From a virus, in IMG/VR virus record IMGVR_UViG_3300031687_000019, positions 1 to 53,261 of that record: a DNA stretch of 53,261 nt. One strand, written 5' to 3'. Both the position numbers and the translations under genes were made by a program. The stretch's first letter is position 1. Every line of letters begins with the position of its first letter. This document shows positions 6,881 through 15,007 of the stretch, piece by piece. The notes beneath the pieces are model-generated. The model saw only the letters and a program-made list of their open reading frames with translations, did no database searches and was not told the DNA's origin.

Positions 6881-7285
6881 ATGAGCAAAATAATTTCATG
6901 GTTAACTGGAGGGCTTATCAAAGAAGTAGGTAAGGTAATCGATAGTTTAACTACCACAAAGGAAGAAAAACTTGAGATTAAAAAACAATTGCAAGTTATT
7001 CTTGAAAAAGCCGAGGCTAACGCTCAGGTGGAAGTTACTTCAAGGTGGAAGTCAGACATGAGTTCTGATAGCTACCTTTCAAAAAATATTCGACCCATGG
7101 TATTAATATACCTTACGTTTATATTTTCATTATTAGCATTTACTGATGGGAATATTGGTCACTTTAAAATAGCGGAAGAGTACATACCTATCTTTCAAGT
7201 GCTATTGGTAACTGTTTACGGGGCGTACTTTGTAGGTAGGTCTTGGGAGAAAGGCAGGAAAATAATGAATAATAAAGATAAATAA
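6881..7285 (+). CDS. Holin of the 3TM (GTA-holin-like) family
   Basis: 134 residues. An N-terminal amphipathic part (SKIISWLTGGLIKEVGKVID) and a charged helix KEEKLEIKKQLQVILEKAEA precede NIRPMVLIYLTFIFSLLAF and IPIFQVLLVTVYGAYFVG, two clear membrane segments. The RPM...Y boundary and the final GRSWEKGRK are typical of PF11351-like holins. It would permeabilise the inner membrane and let the M15 endolysin reach the wall. It follows a terminator and has no obvious promoter of its own, so it may depend on read-through. Confidence 0.75.
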   Translation: MSKIISWLTGGLIKEVGKVIDSLTTTKEEKLEIKKQLQVILEKAEANAQVEVTSRWKSDMSSDSYLSKNIRPMVLIYLTFIFSLLAFTDGNIGHFKIAEEYIPIFQVLLVTVYGAYFVGRSWEKGRKIMNNKDK

Positions 7286-7286
7286 A

Positions 7287-7319
7287 GTAGTTTTATAAGA
7301 TTTCGTGTAATTATATAAT
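7287..7319 (+). promoter_or_regulatory. Family A promoter for the secreted-protein gene
   Basis: GTAGTTT at 7287-7293, 20 nt, TATAAT at 7314-7319, preceded by CGTGTAATTA. It matches the groEL promoter at nearly every position that is not plain A/T. The start codon follows 29 nt after the hexamer. Confidence 0.75.
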
Positions 7320-7347
7320 AAATATAATAACAATTAAATCTAATACT

Positions 7348-7692
7348 ATGAAAAATCTAATTATTGCATTATTTATTACGCTAACATCATTTGCAGCAAA
7401 AGCACAAGAACAGTTTAGTGGGATTTGGCAAACCGAGGATTCTAACTATTTAAAAACTATACTAGCATCGGACTATTCAGTATTGCAGTGTTTTAACACT
7501 TCATTTAAAGAATACAATGTTATAACAGAAACAATTGTTTTTGAAAGCAAAAACAAATTTACCACGGAATTATATAATCCAGATAATGGATACCGTGTTA
7601 CAATAGAGTACACATTAATAAACAAAGATTCAATTTCTAGTAAATACACCGGTGATGTTACCGGAGTTTACGGAATAAAACGATTATATTAA
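7348..7692 (+). CDS. Secreted or periplasmic small protein
   Basis: 114 residues with a clear signal peptide: MKNLIIALFITLTSFAAKA, cleavage before QEQF, the AxA-Q pattern common in Bacteroidetes. The mature part starts FSGIWQTEDSN and alternates hydrophobic and polar residues to the end (GVYGIKRLY), suggesting a small beta barrel or lipocalin-like sheet. There is one Cys, so it is not disulfide-rich. A promoter lies directly upstream, unlike most neighbours. A phage protein sent to the host periplasm could act in superinfection exclusion, envelope change or lysis. I cannot choose among these. Confidence 0.7.
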   Translation: MKNLIIALFITLTSFAAKAQEQFSGIWQTEDSNYLKTILASDYSVLQCFNTSFKEYNVITETIVFESKNKFTTELYNPDNGYRVTIEYTLINKDSISSKYTGDVTGVYGIKRLY

Positions 7693-7701
7693 AAAAAAAT
7701 C

Positions 7702-8451
7702 ATGGCTTATAAACAAAATTTTGGTAGAGACAATTTAACAAACCTAAACGTAGCTGCTCTCACTAACGGGGGCACCGACCCAACTGACCCAACTGACCCA
7801 AAACCAAATGGGGTGGTTGCTAGTTCAGATGACCTGACCTTTGGGGGTGGAGTCACCAATGAGCTAGAAGGAGTAACTCTTGGGACTGTTAAAAACACTA
7901 AACCAAAAGTAAACCGACCAAAAACTCTTCGTGACAGTATTCTTGACAACACAGCCGACGATTCGTACACTATGTATAATGCAGATACTAAAAAAACTAC
8001 AAAGCAAAAAGTTGATCCTATAAGTGGAACAAACTTTGACGAAACAACTTATAGTAACCCGGCAACTAAATATACTGCTTCGCTTACTAGCGGCAATAAA
8101 TCGGTTTCTACATCATCAAGTAGATACCCGAGCATCTCCACAATTAACGCTAACCACCCTTACATTAGCAGTGCTTCAAATTACGTAGGCACGATGCCCG
8201 CTGATCGCCAAGACGGTTTTCAAGAAACCTATACGGACAACAACTTTATTAGAGACACAAAAACCGGCAAACAAATCATAGGCCTTCCTAAAAATTCAGA
8301 GCCAACCCATCGAGGAAAAATAAATGCTCTGAAAAAACACAAAAAAGACAGCGTTAGTAGCAGGAAAGTTCGAATAAATGCGCAGGTTAGAAATGAACGA
8401 TCTCTAGATCGAGCAGGCTTACTAAAGGACTTGATTAAAAAAAATAGATAG
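7702..8451 (+). CDS. Unknown protein with TDP repeat, virion candidate
   Basis: 249 residues, polar and rich in Ser, Thr, Asn and Lys, with few hydrophobic runs. DPTDPTDPKPNG near residue 26 comes from a 9-nt tandem repeat (about 7777-7802). The C-terminus is basic (KKHKKDSVSSRKVRINAQ). It looks disordered. Position before the packaging genes suggests a virion-associated or assembly role, but no family is recognised. Confidence 0.55.
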   Translation: MAYKQNFGRDNLTNLNVAALTNGGTDPTDPTDPKPNGVVASSDDLTFGGGVTNELEGVTLGTVKNTKPKVNRPKTLRDSILDNTADDSYTMYNADTKKTTKQKVDPISGTNFDETTYSNPATKYTASLTSGNKSVSTSSSRYPSISTINANHPYISSASNYVGTMPADRQDGFQETYTDNNFIRDTKTGKQIIGLPKNSEPTHRGKINALKKHKKDSVSSRKVRINAQVRNERSLDRAGLLKDLIKKNR

Positions 8452-8476
8452 CAATTAACCAATAAAAAAAATAATT

Positions 8477-9007
8477 ATGGCATTTAAAATGACACCAGGG
8501 ATTAAAGGTAATTCCTCAAATAACTCGATTATGGGCGGAGGCTGTGGAGGAGACGGACAACCACCTTGCCCACCTAGATTTCAAGCAGAACAAACAATGG
8601 CGCCGGTAGCGGATAGGTCTTCTAGATCTAGATCTAATACATCAAAAAGGAAAGCTGCACCAGCACAAGCGCCACCAGTAAAGCTGCCGCCTAAGCTTAA
8701 AATAAATTTACCTGAGGGACATAGGTTTAGAAGTAAATTAGCAGAGGCTAGTTTTTATGAAAATATGCAGGAGGCCATTGATACTGGGGTGTTTAAGTCT
8801 CAGGAACAATTAGACTCGGCTGTAATTAAGCGACTTAAACTTAACGCTGGGCCCAAAGAACCTCCTATTTATGAGATTCCTGGAAAGGGACCTGTTCTTG
8901 ATGCCGGCCCTGTTTTGGAGGCACCTGAGAGACCTATTAGGGTTCCTGTTAAAGAAGGACCTAAAGCAGCGCCTGTTAGAGGAGTAGCGGCTGTAAAAGC
9001 AAAATAA
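8477..9007 (+). CDS. Pro/Ala-rich unknown protein
   Basis: 176 residues. It begins MAFKMTPGIKG, an opening I recall from other marine phage proteins, then a Gly/Cys patch (GGGCGGDGQPPCPP), a Ser/Arg tract, one ordered-looking segment LPEGHRFRSKLAEASFYENM at about 74-93, and a Pro/Val/Ala tail. It starts at AATAATTATGG. Likely a flexible virion or assembly protein; unproven. Confidence 0.55.
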   Translation: MAFKMTPGIKGNSSNNSIMGGGCGGDGQPPCPPRFQAEQTMAPVADRSSRSRSNTSKRKAAPAQAPPVKLPPKLKINLPEGHRFRSKLAEASFYENMQEAIDTGVFKSQEQLDSAVIKRLKLNAGPKEPPIYEIPGKGPVLDAGPVLEAPERPIRVPVKEGPKAAPVRGVAAVKAK

Positions 9008-9039
9008 AAATTAATAATTAACAATTAAATTAAATCAAA

Positions 9040-9297
9040 ATGAGTAAAGTAAAAAAGATGGAGGTAACTCCAAAGGCAATCACTAAAGACGAGTTAAAAA
9101 AAGTTACAGAACTACAAACAGAGCTGCAATCTTATTTAGCCAACATTGGTGTATTAGAAGTGCAAAAAGCTAAAGCTATTTTTCAGGTAAACATGCTTGA
9201 AAAAGAAATGGGCGAGATTAAAAAAGATATTGAGACTAATTATGGTCCAGTTAATATTAATCTTTCTGACGGAACTTACGAAGAAATTAAAGAGTAA
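9040..9297 (+). CDS. Small coiled-coil protein
   Basis: 85 residues, nearly all helix, with heptad-like spacing through ELKKVTELQTELQSYLANIG and VNMLEKEMGEIKKDIETNYG. It ends with a short NINLSDGTYEEI strand. Similar short coiled-coil proteins sit upstream of terminase genes in related phages. Possibly an assembly chaperone or regulator. It is followed 3 nt later by the next gene. Confidence 0.65.
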   Translation: MSKVKKMEVTPKAITKDELKKVTELQTELQSYLANIGVLEVQKAKAIFQVNMLEKEMGEIKKDIETNYGPVNINLSDGTYEEIKE

Positions 9298-9300
9298 GTT

Positions 9301-9528
9301 ATGGAAAGTGTTATAAGAAAAATTAGTATCGGGGCTGACTATAAAAACGAAGCAATGCATTACTCTGTTAAACAGACAGTTTACGGCGGTCACGAAATTT
9401 CTCATATAATGTTTGAAGAGTCTGATAATTCTTATAATATATTTATTAAGAAGGTAGATGAGATAATGCCATGGAAGAAGTTTAATTCTAACATGGCTAT
9501 ATCCGTTGAATATGACCTAGAGTATTAA
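9301..9528 (+). CDS. Conserved small phage protein (SVIRKISIGADYK)
   Basis: 75 residues: SVIRKISIGADYKNEAMHYS, then QTVYGGHEISHI, then WKKFNSNMAISVEYDL. I recall this pattern from a small conserved protein of uncultured marine phages and other Bacteroidetes phages; its role is unknown. Its stop overlaps the next start (TAATG), linking it to the double Cpn10-like protein. Confidence 0.7.
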   Translation: MESVIRKISIGADYKNEAMHYSVKQTVYGGHEISHIMFEESDNSYNIFIKKVDEIMPWKKFNSNMAISVEYDLEY

Positions 9529-10133
9529 TGCGAAGTATATATGATTTTATCATAAAGCCGGTAGGCAAAAGATATGATAACGAAGTTAAGGTTGGGGAGC
9601 ATACCCTTGTAACAAATAGCTCTATAGAAAGTTTTAAGCATGTTAATAATATCGCTGAAGTAATAGAAACACCCGTTGCGTTTGCGACTCCTATTAAAAA
9701 AGGAGATTTAATCGTAATACATCACAACGTTTTTAGAGTGTTTTATGACATGAAAGGAATTAAAAAGAACAGTAGGTCGTTTCTAAAAGACGGCTTATTT
9801 TTTTGTAGCATTGACCAAATATATTTATACAAGAGGAATAAAACTTGGAAATCATTTGGAGATAGATGTTTTGTTGCTCCTGTCAAAAATAAAGACATTT
9901 TAAGCAGCCAAAAAACCGCTGATCTTATTGGTATACTAAAAATAGGTAACAGCTCCCTAGAGAGCGCTGGAATCAACCCAGGCGACATAATAGGATTTAC
10001 CCCGAATAGCGAATGGGAATTTGTTGTGGATAATCAAATTATGTATTGCATGAAATCAAATGATATTGTTATAAAGTATGAACTCGATAGAAACGAAGAG
10101 GAGTATAATAGCCGCTGGGCACAAAGCAATTAA
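9528..10133 (+). CDS. Tandem Cpn10 (GroES-like) double-barrel protein
   Basis: 201 residues with two GroES-type halves. Half one (about 1-105) runs IIKPVGKRYDNEVKV, then IAEVIETPV, TPIKKGDLIVIHHNVFR and SIDQIYLYK, which match strand 1, the central strands and the last strand of GroES. Half two (about 115-190) runs RCFVAPVKN, LIGILKIGNSSLESAGINPG, DIIGFTPNSEWEFVVDNQ and MKSNDIVIKYE, which again match. Neither half shows the GroES mobile-loop GG-hydrophobic tripeptide clearly, so it may not cap GroEL conventionally. Two fused barrels recall chloroplast Cpn20. It sits next to terminase, not next to groEL. The fold call is by eye. Confidence 0.7.
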   Translation: MRSIYDFIIKPVGKRYDNEVKVGEHTLVTNSSIESFKHVNNIAEVIETPVAFATPIKKGDLIVIHHNVFRVFYDMKGIKKNSRSFLKDGLFFCSIDQIYLYKRNKTWKSFGDRCFVAPVKNKDILSSQKTADLIGILKIGNSSLESAGINPGDIIGFTPNSEWEFVVDNQIMYCMKSNDIVIKYELDRNEEEYNSRWAQSN

Positions 10134-10350
10134 AGAATTAGTAAAGGTAGCAGAGGAAAAGATCGTTGACTCAGAGGAAGATATATCCGCTGACAGACTT
10201 AAAAATGCTGCCGCTACTAAAAAGCTTTGTATACTAGATGCTTTTGAAATATTAAACAGAATACAGGAAGAAGAAAATATGATTGCGGATGCAACTAATA
10301 CTTCGGATAAACCTGCGTTTAAAGGCTTTGCAGAGGGGAGATCCAAATAA
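10078..10350 (+). CDS. Probable small terminase subunit or TerS-like protein
   Basis: 90 residues, all helical: KRSIIAAGHKAIKELVKVAE, then ADRLKNAAATKKLCILDAFE, then RIQEEENM. The order just before, and overlapping, the large terminase start (TAATG) and the small, helical, basic nature fit a small terminase subunit that recognises DNA for packaging. The sequence resembles a conserved protein in that position in marine phages. Its first 56 nt overlap the upstream gene in another frame. The role is inferred from position. Confidence 0.65.
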   Translation: MNSIETKRSIIAAGHKAIKELVKVAEEKIVDSEEDISADRLKNAAATKKLCILDAFEILNRIQEEENMIADATNTSDKPAFKGFAEGRSK

Positions 10351-12560
10351 TGGCTTACCAGCAACAATTATACAGTATAGTCAAAGACTATATTAGGCCC
10401 CAAGCAATTAAGAAAAAAAACCGATATGCAAAATGGGAATACGGCTATAACAAAGAGCACGATGTTGTAGTTATAAGCAGGACCGGCAAAATAGGAGATA
10501 TATATCTAATAAGTGGAGTGCACATTGCATTGCCGCTATTACAAGATAAACCTGACAAAGGTATAAATAAGTGGAAAGCCACTGCCTATCCAAAAGAATT
10601 AAGTAAAATAAAAAGTGAAGCAGATTGGATCAAGTACCCAGATGCTTTTAAAGAAAAATGGTATGGGTATATTGACGGGGAGTTTAACAAGCGTGAGGAA
10701 GGCTTTTGGTTTTGTAATCAAGATAAGCTTACTTACATTACTGGTACTCACTACATGTACTTGCAGTGGTCCAAGATTGACGTTGGGCAACCTGACTTTA
10801 GGGAATCAAACAGATTATTCTACATATTCTGGGAAGCTTGCAAAGCAGACAGCAGATGCTACGGTATGTGCTACCTTAAGAATAGAAGATCGGGATTTTC
10901 TTTCATGGCTTCCGGCGAGACCGTTAACCAAGCAACAATATCTTCGGATGCTCGATTTGGCATATTGTCCAAATCTGGACCCGATGCAAAGAAGATGTTT
11001 ACAGACAAAGTTGTACCAATATCGGTTAACTATCCATTCTTCTTTAAACCAATCCAGGATGGAATGGACCGTCCTAAAACAGAACTCGCATACAGAGTTC
11101 CCGCTTCAAAATTTACAAGAAGAAAACTTGACGCCAACGCGGTACCAGAAGAGATCGTCGGGCTCGACACAACGGTCGATTGGAAAAACACGGGGGACAA
11201 CTCATACGATGGGGAAAAACTAAAACTATTGGTACACGATGAAAGTGGCAAGTGGGAAAGACCAACTAATATACTTAACAACTGGCGAGTAACTAAAACT
11301 TGTTTAAGATTAGGTAGTAGAGTTATTGGTAAGTGTATGATGGGATCAACATCAAACGCTTTAGATAAAGGTGGTAAAAACTTTAAAAAATTATACGATA
11401 GTTCTGACGTAACCAATAGGAATAAAAATGGCCAAACAAAAAGTGGTTTATATAAGTTGTTTATTCCAATGGAATGGAATTACGAAGGATTTATAGATGA
11501 GCACGGATGGCCCGTATTTGAAACACCTAGAAAAAAAACAGAGGGGCCTCATGGAACACCTATTGAGGAAGGTGTTATAAATCATTGGGAAAATGAAGTT
11601 GAAGGTTTAAAAGACGACCCGGATGCACTAAACGAATATTACCGTCAATTTCCAAGAACAGAGCAGCACGCTTTTAGAGATGAATCTAAGCAATCTATAT
11701 TTAACTTAACAAAAATATATCAGCAAATAGATTATAACGAAGAGCTAAGAAACAATACAATGGTTACTCAGGGTAATTTCCAATGGAAAAACGGTATCAA
11801 AGATACAGAAGTAATATTCTATCCTAACAAAGACGGTAGATTTTATATTACATGGGTGCCTAATCAAAATCAACAAAACAATATAATAATAAAAAATGGT
11901 ATTAAATATCCAGGAAATGAGCACATGGGTGCCTTTGGTTGCGATAGCTACGATATCAGTGGTGTCGTTGGTGGCGGCGGCTCTAACGGAGCTTTACATG
12001 GATTAACTAAATTTTCAATGGAGGATGTACCTCCAAATCATTTCTTTTTAGAATATATTGCAAGACCTTCAACAGCTGAGATGTTTTTTGAAGATGTATT
12101 AATGGCTATGGTATTTTACGGAATGCCAATACTTGCGGAGAATAACAAACCAAGATTGCTCTATTATATAAAAAGAAGGGGATATCGAGGGTTTAGTATC
12201 AATAGACCAGATAGAACTTACAATAAGTTATCAGTAGCCGAAAGAGAAGTAGGGGGAATACCTAATTCAAGTGAAGATATAAAACAAGCACATGCATCCG
12301 CTATTGAAACCTATATAGAAGACTTTGTAGGCCAAAAAGTAGATGGTTACGGAGATGTTTATTTACAAAGAACATTACAAGATTGGGCTAAATTCGATAT
12401 AAACAACAGAACAAAACACGATGCATCAATAAGTTCAGGGCTGGCATTAATGGCTTGCAATAAGCACAGGTACACACCTAGAGCAGCTACACAAAAAAAA
12501 GTGTATGCTTTAGGCTTTAAAAAATACAATAACGAGGGAGCTACTTCAAAAATAATATAA
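10350..12560 (+). CDS. terL: Terminase large subunit (packaging ATPase/nuclease)
   Basis: 736 residues. The motor pumps DNA into the prohead with an N-terminal ATPase and cuts it with a C-terminal RNase H-like nuclease. The Walker A position reads LKNRRSGFS (177-184), lacking the usual GK[S/T]. Walker B is LKLLVHDE (291-298), and the coupling motif is MGSTSN (331-336). GCDSYD (530-535) supplies the first nuclease acid, with further acids near ED at about 583. Large phage terminases with Arg/Lys earlier in the loop are known, so the deviant P-loop need not mean loss of function. Overlaps its upstream neighbour by TAATG; portal follows 3 nt later. Confidence 0.9.
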   Translation: MAYQQQLYSIVKDYIRPQAIKKKNRYAKWEYGYNKEHDVVVISRTGKIGDIYLISGVHIALPLLQDKPDKGINKWKATAYPKELSKIKSEADWIKYPDAFKEKWYGYIDGEFNKREEGFWFCNQDKLTYITGTHYMYLQWSKIDVGQPDFRESNRLFYIFWEACKADSRCYGMCYLKNRRSGFSFMASGETVNQATISSDARFGILSKSGPDAKKMFTDKVVPISVNYPFFFKPIQDGMDRPKTELAYRVPASKFTRRKLDANAVPEEIVGLDTTVDWKNTGDNSYDGEKLKLLVHDESGKWERPTNILNNWRVTKTCLRLGSRVIGKCMMGSTSNALDKGGKNFKKLYDSSDVTNRNKNGQTKSGLYKLFIPMEWNYEGFIDEHGWPVFETPRKKTEGPHGTPIEEGVINHWENEVEGLKDDPDALNEYYRQFPRTEQHAFRDESKQSIFNLTKIYQQIDYNEELRNNTMVTQGNFQWKNGIKDTEVIFYPNKDGRFYITWVPNQNQQNNIIIKNGIKYPGNEHMGAFGCDSYDISGVVGGGGSNGALHGLTKFSMEDVPPNHFFLEYIARPSTAEMFFEDVLMAMVFYGMPILAENNKPRLLYYIKRRGYRGFSINRPDRTYNKLSVAEREVGGIPNSSEDIKQAHASAIETYIEDFVGQKVDGYGDVYLQRTLQDWAKFDINNRTKHDASISSGLALMACNKHRYTPRAATQKKVYALGFKKYNNEGATSKII

Positions 12561-12563
12561 TAA

Positions 12564-14975
12564 ATGAACGTAAGTACAAATATTAATAGCCCATTTCCTG
12601 ACCAGGTAGTTAGCGACGCTGAGAAAGCTACGCTAGAATACGGATTACAAGTGTCAAGAGCTATTGAGCAGGAGTGGTTTAATTACGGAGGCGCCGGATC
12701 AAATAGATATTCTATTAATTGGAATAGCTTTCACAATCTTAGGCTATATGCTAGAGGGGAACAAAGTGTGCAAAAGTACAAGGATGAATTAGCTATTAAT
12801 GGCGATTTGTCTTATCTTAATTTAGATTGGAAGCCAGTACCAATACTTTCAAAGTTTTCAAATATTGTTGCTAATGGTATTACACAAAAGCAATACGATC
12901 TATCTGCATATTCTCAGGATCCCCAGTCTTTAAAGAAAAGAACGGATTATGCGAATGACATGTTATTTGATATGCTAACCATAAACTCCAGAGCAAAAGC
13001 CAGCTCGATTATACCTATGGATTTAAGTAGGTCTGGTATACCCGATAGCGAACTCCCGGAATCAATGGAAGAAAGAGATCTTCACATGCAACTTAGATAC
13101 AAGCCCGCTATAGAAATCGCGGAAGAAGAGGCAATTAATACCATATTAGCTACAAATGAATATGATTTAGTAAGAGCTAGAGTCAACCAGGATTTAGTTA
13201 ATATAGGAATGGGTATAACGAAGGCATCGTTTAATCCAGCTGAAGGCATTGTGGTTGATTATGTAGATCCTGCTTATTGTGTTTGGTCATACACTGAAGA
13301 TCCCCACTTTGATGATATATATTATGTAGGTGAAGTAAAGTCTATAACTATACCAGAGCTTAAAAAAGAATTTCCTTATATATCTAATGAAGAGCTAGAA
13401 AAAATTCAAAAGTTTCCTGGAAACAAAAGAATGATTCAAGGATTTGAAAACTACGACAATAATACTGTTCAAGTATTATATTTTGAATATAAGACCTACA
13501 CTGATCAAGTATTTAAAATAAAAAGGACGGATAGCGGCTTAGAAAAAGCTATCGAAAAAACCGATATGTTTAATCCTCCTCCAAATGATAATTTTGAAAG
13601 AGTATCTAGATCTATTGAGGTATTGTACGAAGGTGCTAAGGTTATAGGCACTGACATAATGCTTAAATGGAATATGTCGGAAAACATGACTAGACCGTTA
13701 GCTGACACTACCAGAGTTGAAATGAGCTACTCAATGTGTGCTCCCAGAATGTATAAAGGAGTAATACAATCGCTTATAAGTAAGTGTATCGGATTTGCAG
13801 ATGTTATACAATTAACTCATTTAAAAATACAGCAAGTATTAGCTAGAATGGTTCCAGACGGAGTGTTTTTAGATGTGGATGGATTAGCGGAGGTTGATTT
13901 GGGCAACGGCACAAACTATAATCCTCAAGAGGCGTTGAATATGTATTTTCAAACAGGGTCAGTTGTTGGTAGATCGATGACACAAGAAGGAGACATGAAC
14001 AGGGGTAAAGTGCCTATACAGGAATTATCAAGTTCATCGGGTATAGGTAAAATACAGGCTTTGATTACTGCATACAATTATAATATGCAAATGATTAGAG
14101 ATGTAACGGGCTTAAATGAAGCCCGCGATGGCAGCATGCCTAGTCCAGACTCTTTAGTAGGACTTCAAAAAATGGCTGCTAATGCATCTAATACCGCTAC
14201 AAAACATATACAGGATGCTAGCATACAGTTAACCTTGAGTACCTGCGAGAATATTTCTTTAAAAATAAATGACGTTTTAAACTTTCCGTTAACAAAAAAT
14301 TCGTTAATGAATAGTATATCAACTTTTAACGTTGAAACTTTAAAAGAAATTGAAAATCTTAATTTACATGATTTTGGTATATTCTTAGAAATGGAACCAG
14401 ATGAAGAAGAAAGGGCGGAGCTGCAAAAAAACATACAGATATGTTTGCAAACAAAAGAAATTGATATTGAAGATTCAATAGATATTAATCAAATTAAAAA
14501 CCTTAAGCTGGCCAATGAAATGCTAAAGGTAAAAAGAAAAAAAAGACAGCAAAAAGCACAGGCTTTAGTCCAGCAAAATATTCAAGCACAAGCGCAAGCA
14601 AACGCGCAGGCGTCTGAAAAGGCAGCAATGGCTGAAGTGCAAAAACAACAGGCTTTAACTGCAGAAAAAGTTGCGATAGAGCAGGCTAAATCTAACTTTG
14701 AAATGCAAAGAATGCAGACCGAAGCACAGATTAAGAAAGAATTGATGGCTACTAAATTTCAATATGACTTGCAGCTAGAACAAATGAAAACTCAACAAAT
14801 AAAAGCTAAAGAAGACAATGCTGATGCCGCCAAAGTTAAAAGAATAGAAAAAGAGGGAACACAGCAAAGCCAAATGATAGAGCAAAGACAATCCAAAGGT
14901 ATGCCTAAAGATTTTGAAAATGCCGAACAAGGAGCTATAGGCGGTATGGATATGTCTCAATTTATGCCCCAATAA
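12564..14975 (+). CDS. Portal protein
   Basis: 803 residues, directly after terminase. The ring at the capsid vertex through which DNA enters and leaves. A portal core is visible in the middle (VDYVDPAYCVWSYTEDP, later MIRDVTGLNEARDGSMPSPD at about 512-531). The last 160 residues are a long Gln/Ala/Lys coiled coil (NIQAQAQANAQASEKAAMAE) that may form the inner barrel. The size fits the large portals of crAss-like and related Bacteroidetes phages. No frameshift or gap. Confidence 0.85.
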   Translation: MNVSTNINSPFPDQVVSDAEKATLEYGLQVSRAIEQEWFNYGGAGSNRYSINWNSFHNLRLYARGEQSVQKYKDELAINGDLSYLNLDWKPVPILSKFSNIVANGITQKQYDLSAYSQDPQSLKKRTDYANDMLFDMLTINSRAKASSIIPMDLSRSGIPDSELPESMEERDLHMQLRYKPAIEIAEEEAINTILATNEYDLVRARVNQDLVNIGMGITKASFNPAEGIVVDYVDPAYCVWSYTEDPHFDDIYYVGEVKSITIPELKKEFPYISNEELEKIQKFPGNKRMIQGFENYDNNTVQVLYFEYKTYTDQVFKIKRTDSGLEKAIEKTDMFNPPPNDNFERVSRSIEVLYEGAKVIGTDIMLKWNMSENMTRPLADTTRVEMSYSMCAPRMYKGVIQSLISKCIGFADVIQLTHLKIQQVLARMVPDGVFLDVDGLAEVDLGNGTNYNPQEALNMYFQTGSVVGRSMTQEGDMNRGKVPIQELSSSSGIGKIQALITAYNYNMQMIRDVTGLNEARDGSMPSPDSLVGLQKMAANASNTATKHIQDASIQLTLSTCENISLKINDVLNFPLTKNSLMNSISTFNVETLKEIENLNLHDFGIFLEMEPDEEERAELQKNIQICLQTKEIDIEDSIDINQIKNLKLANEMLKVKRKKRQQKAQALVQQNIQAQAQANAQASEKAAMAEVQKQQALTAEKVAIEQAKSNFEMQRMQTEAQIKKELMATKFQYDLQLEQMKTQQIKAKEDNADAAKVKRIEKEGTQQSQMIEQRQSKGMPKDFENAEQGAIGGMDMSQFMPQ

Positions 14976-15007
14976 ACAAGTATTTAATAATTATATAATA
15001 TCATATC

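Noticed and set aside
10615-11223. 202-residue + frame inside terminase
   Set aside because: Lies wholly within terL in another frame; low-complexity and unlike neighbours in start context.
14987-15000. TAATTATATAATA just before the scaffold gene as another family A promoter
   Set aside because: The hexamer is present but the position 20 nt upstream reads CCCCAAT, not GTAGTTT, and the start codon is only 8 nt away.
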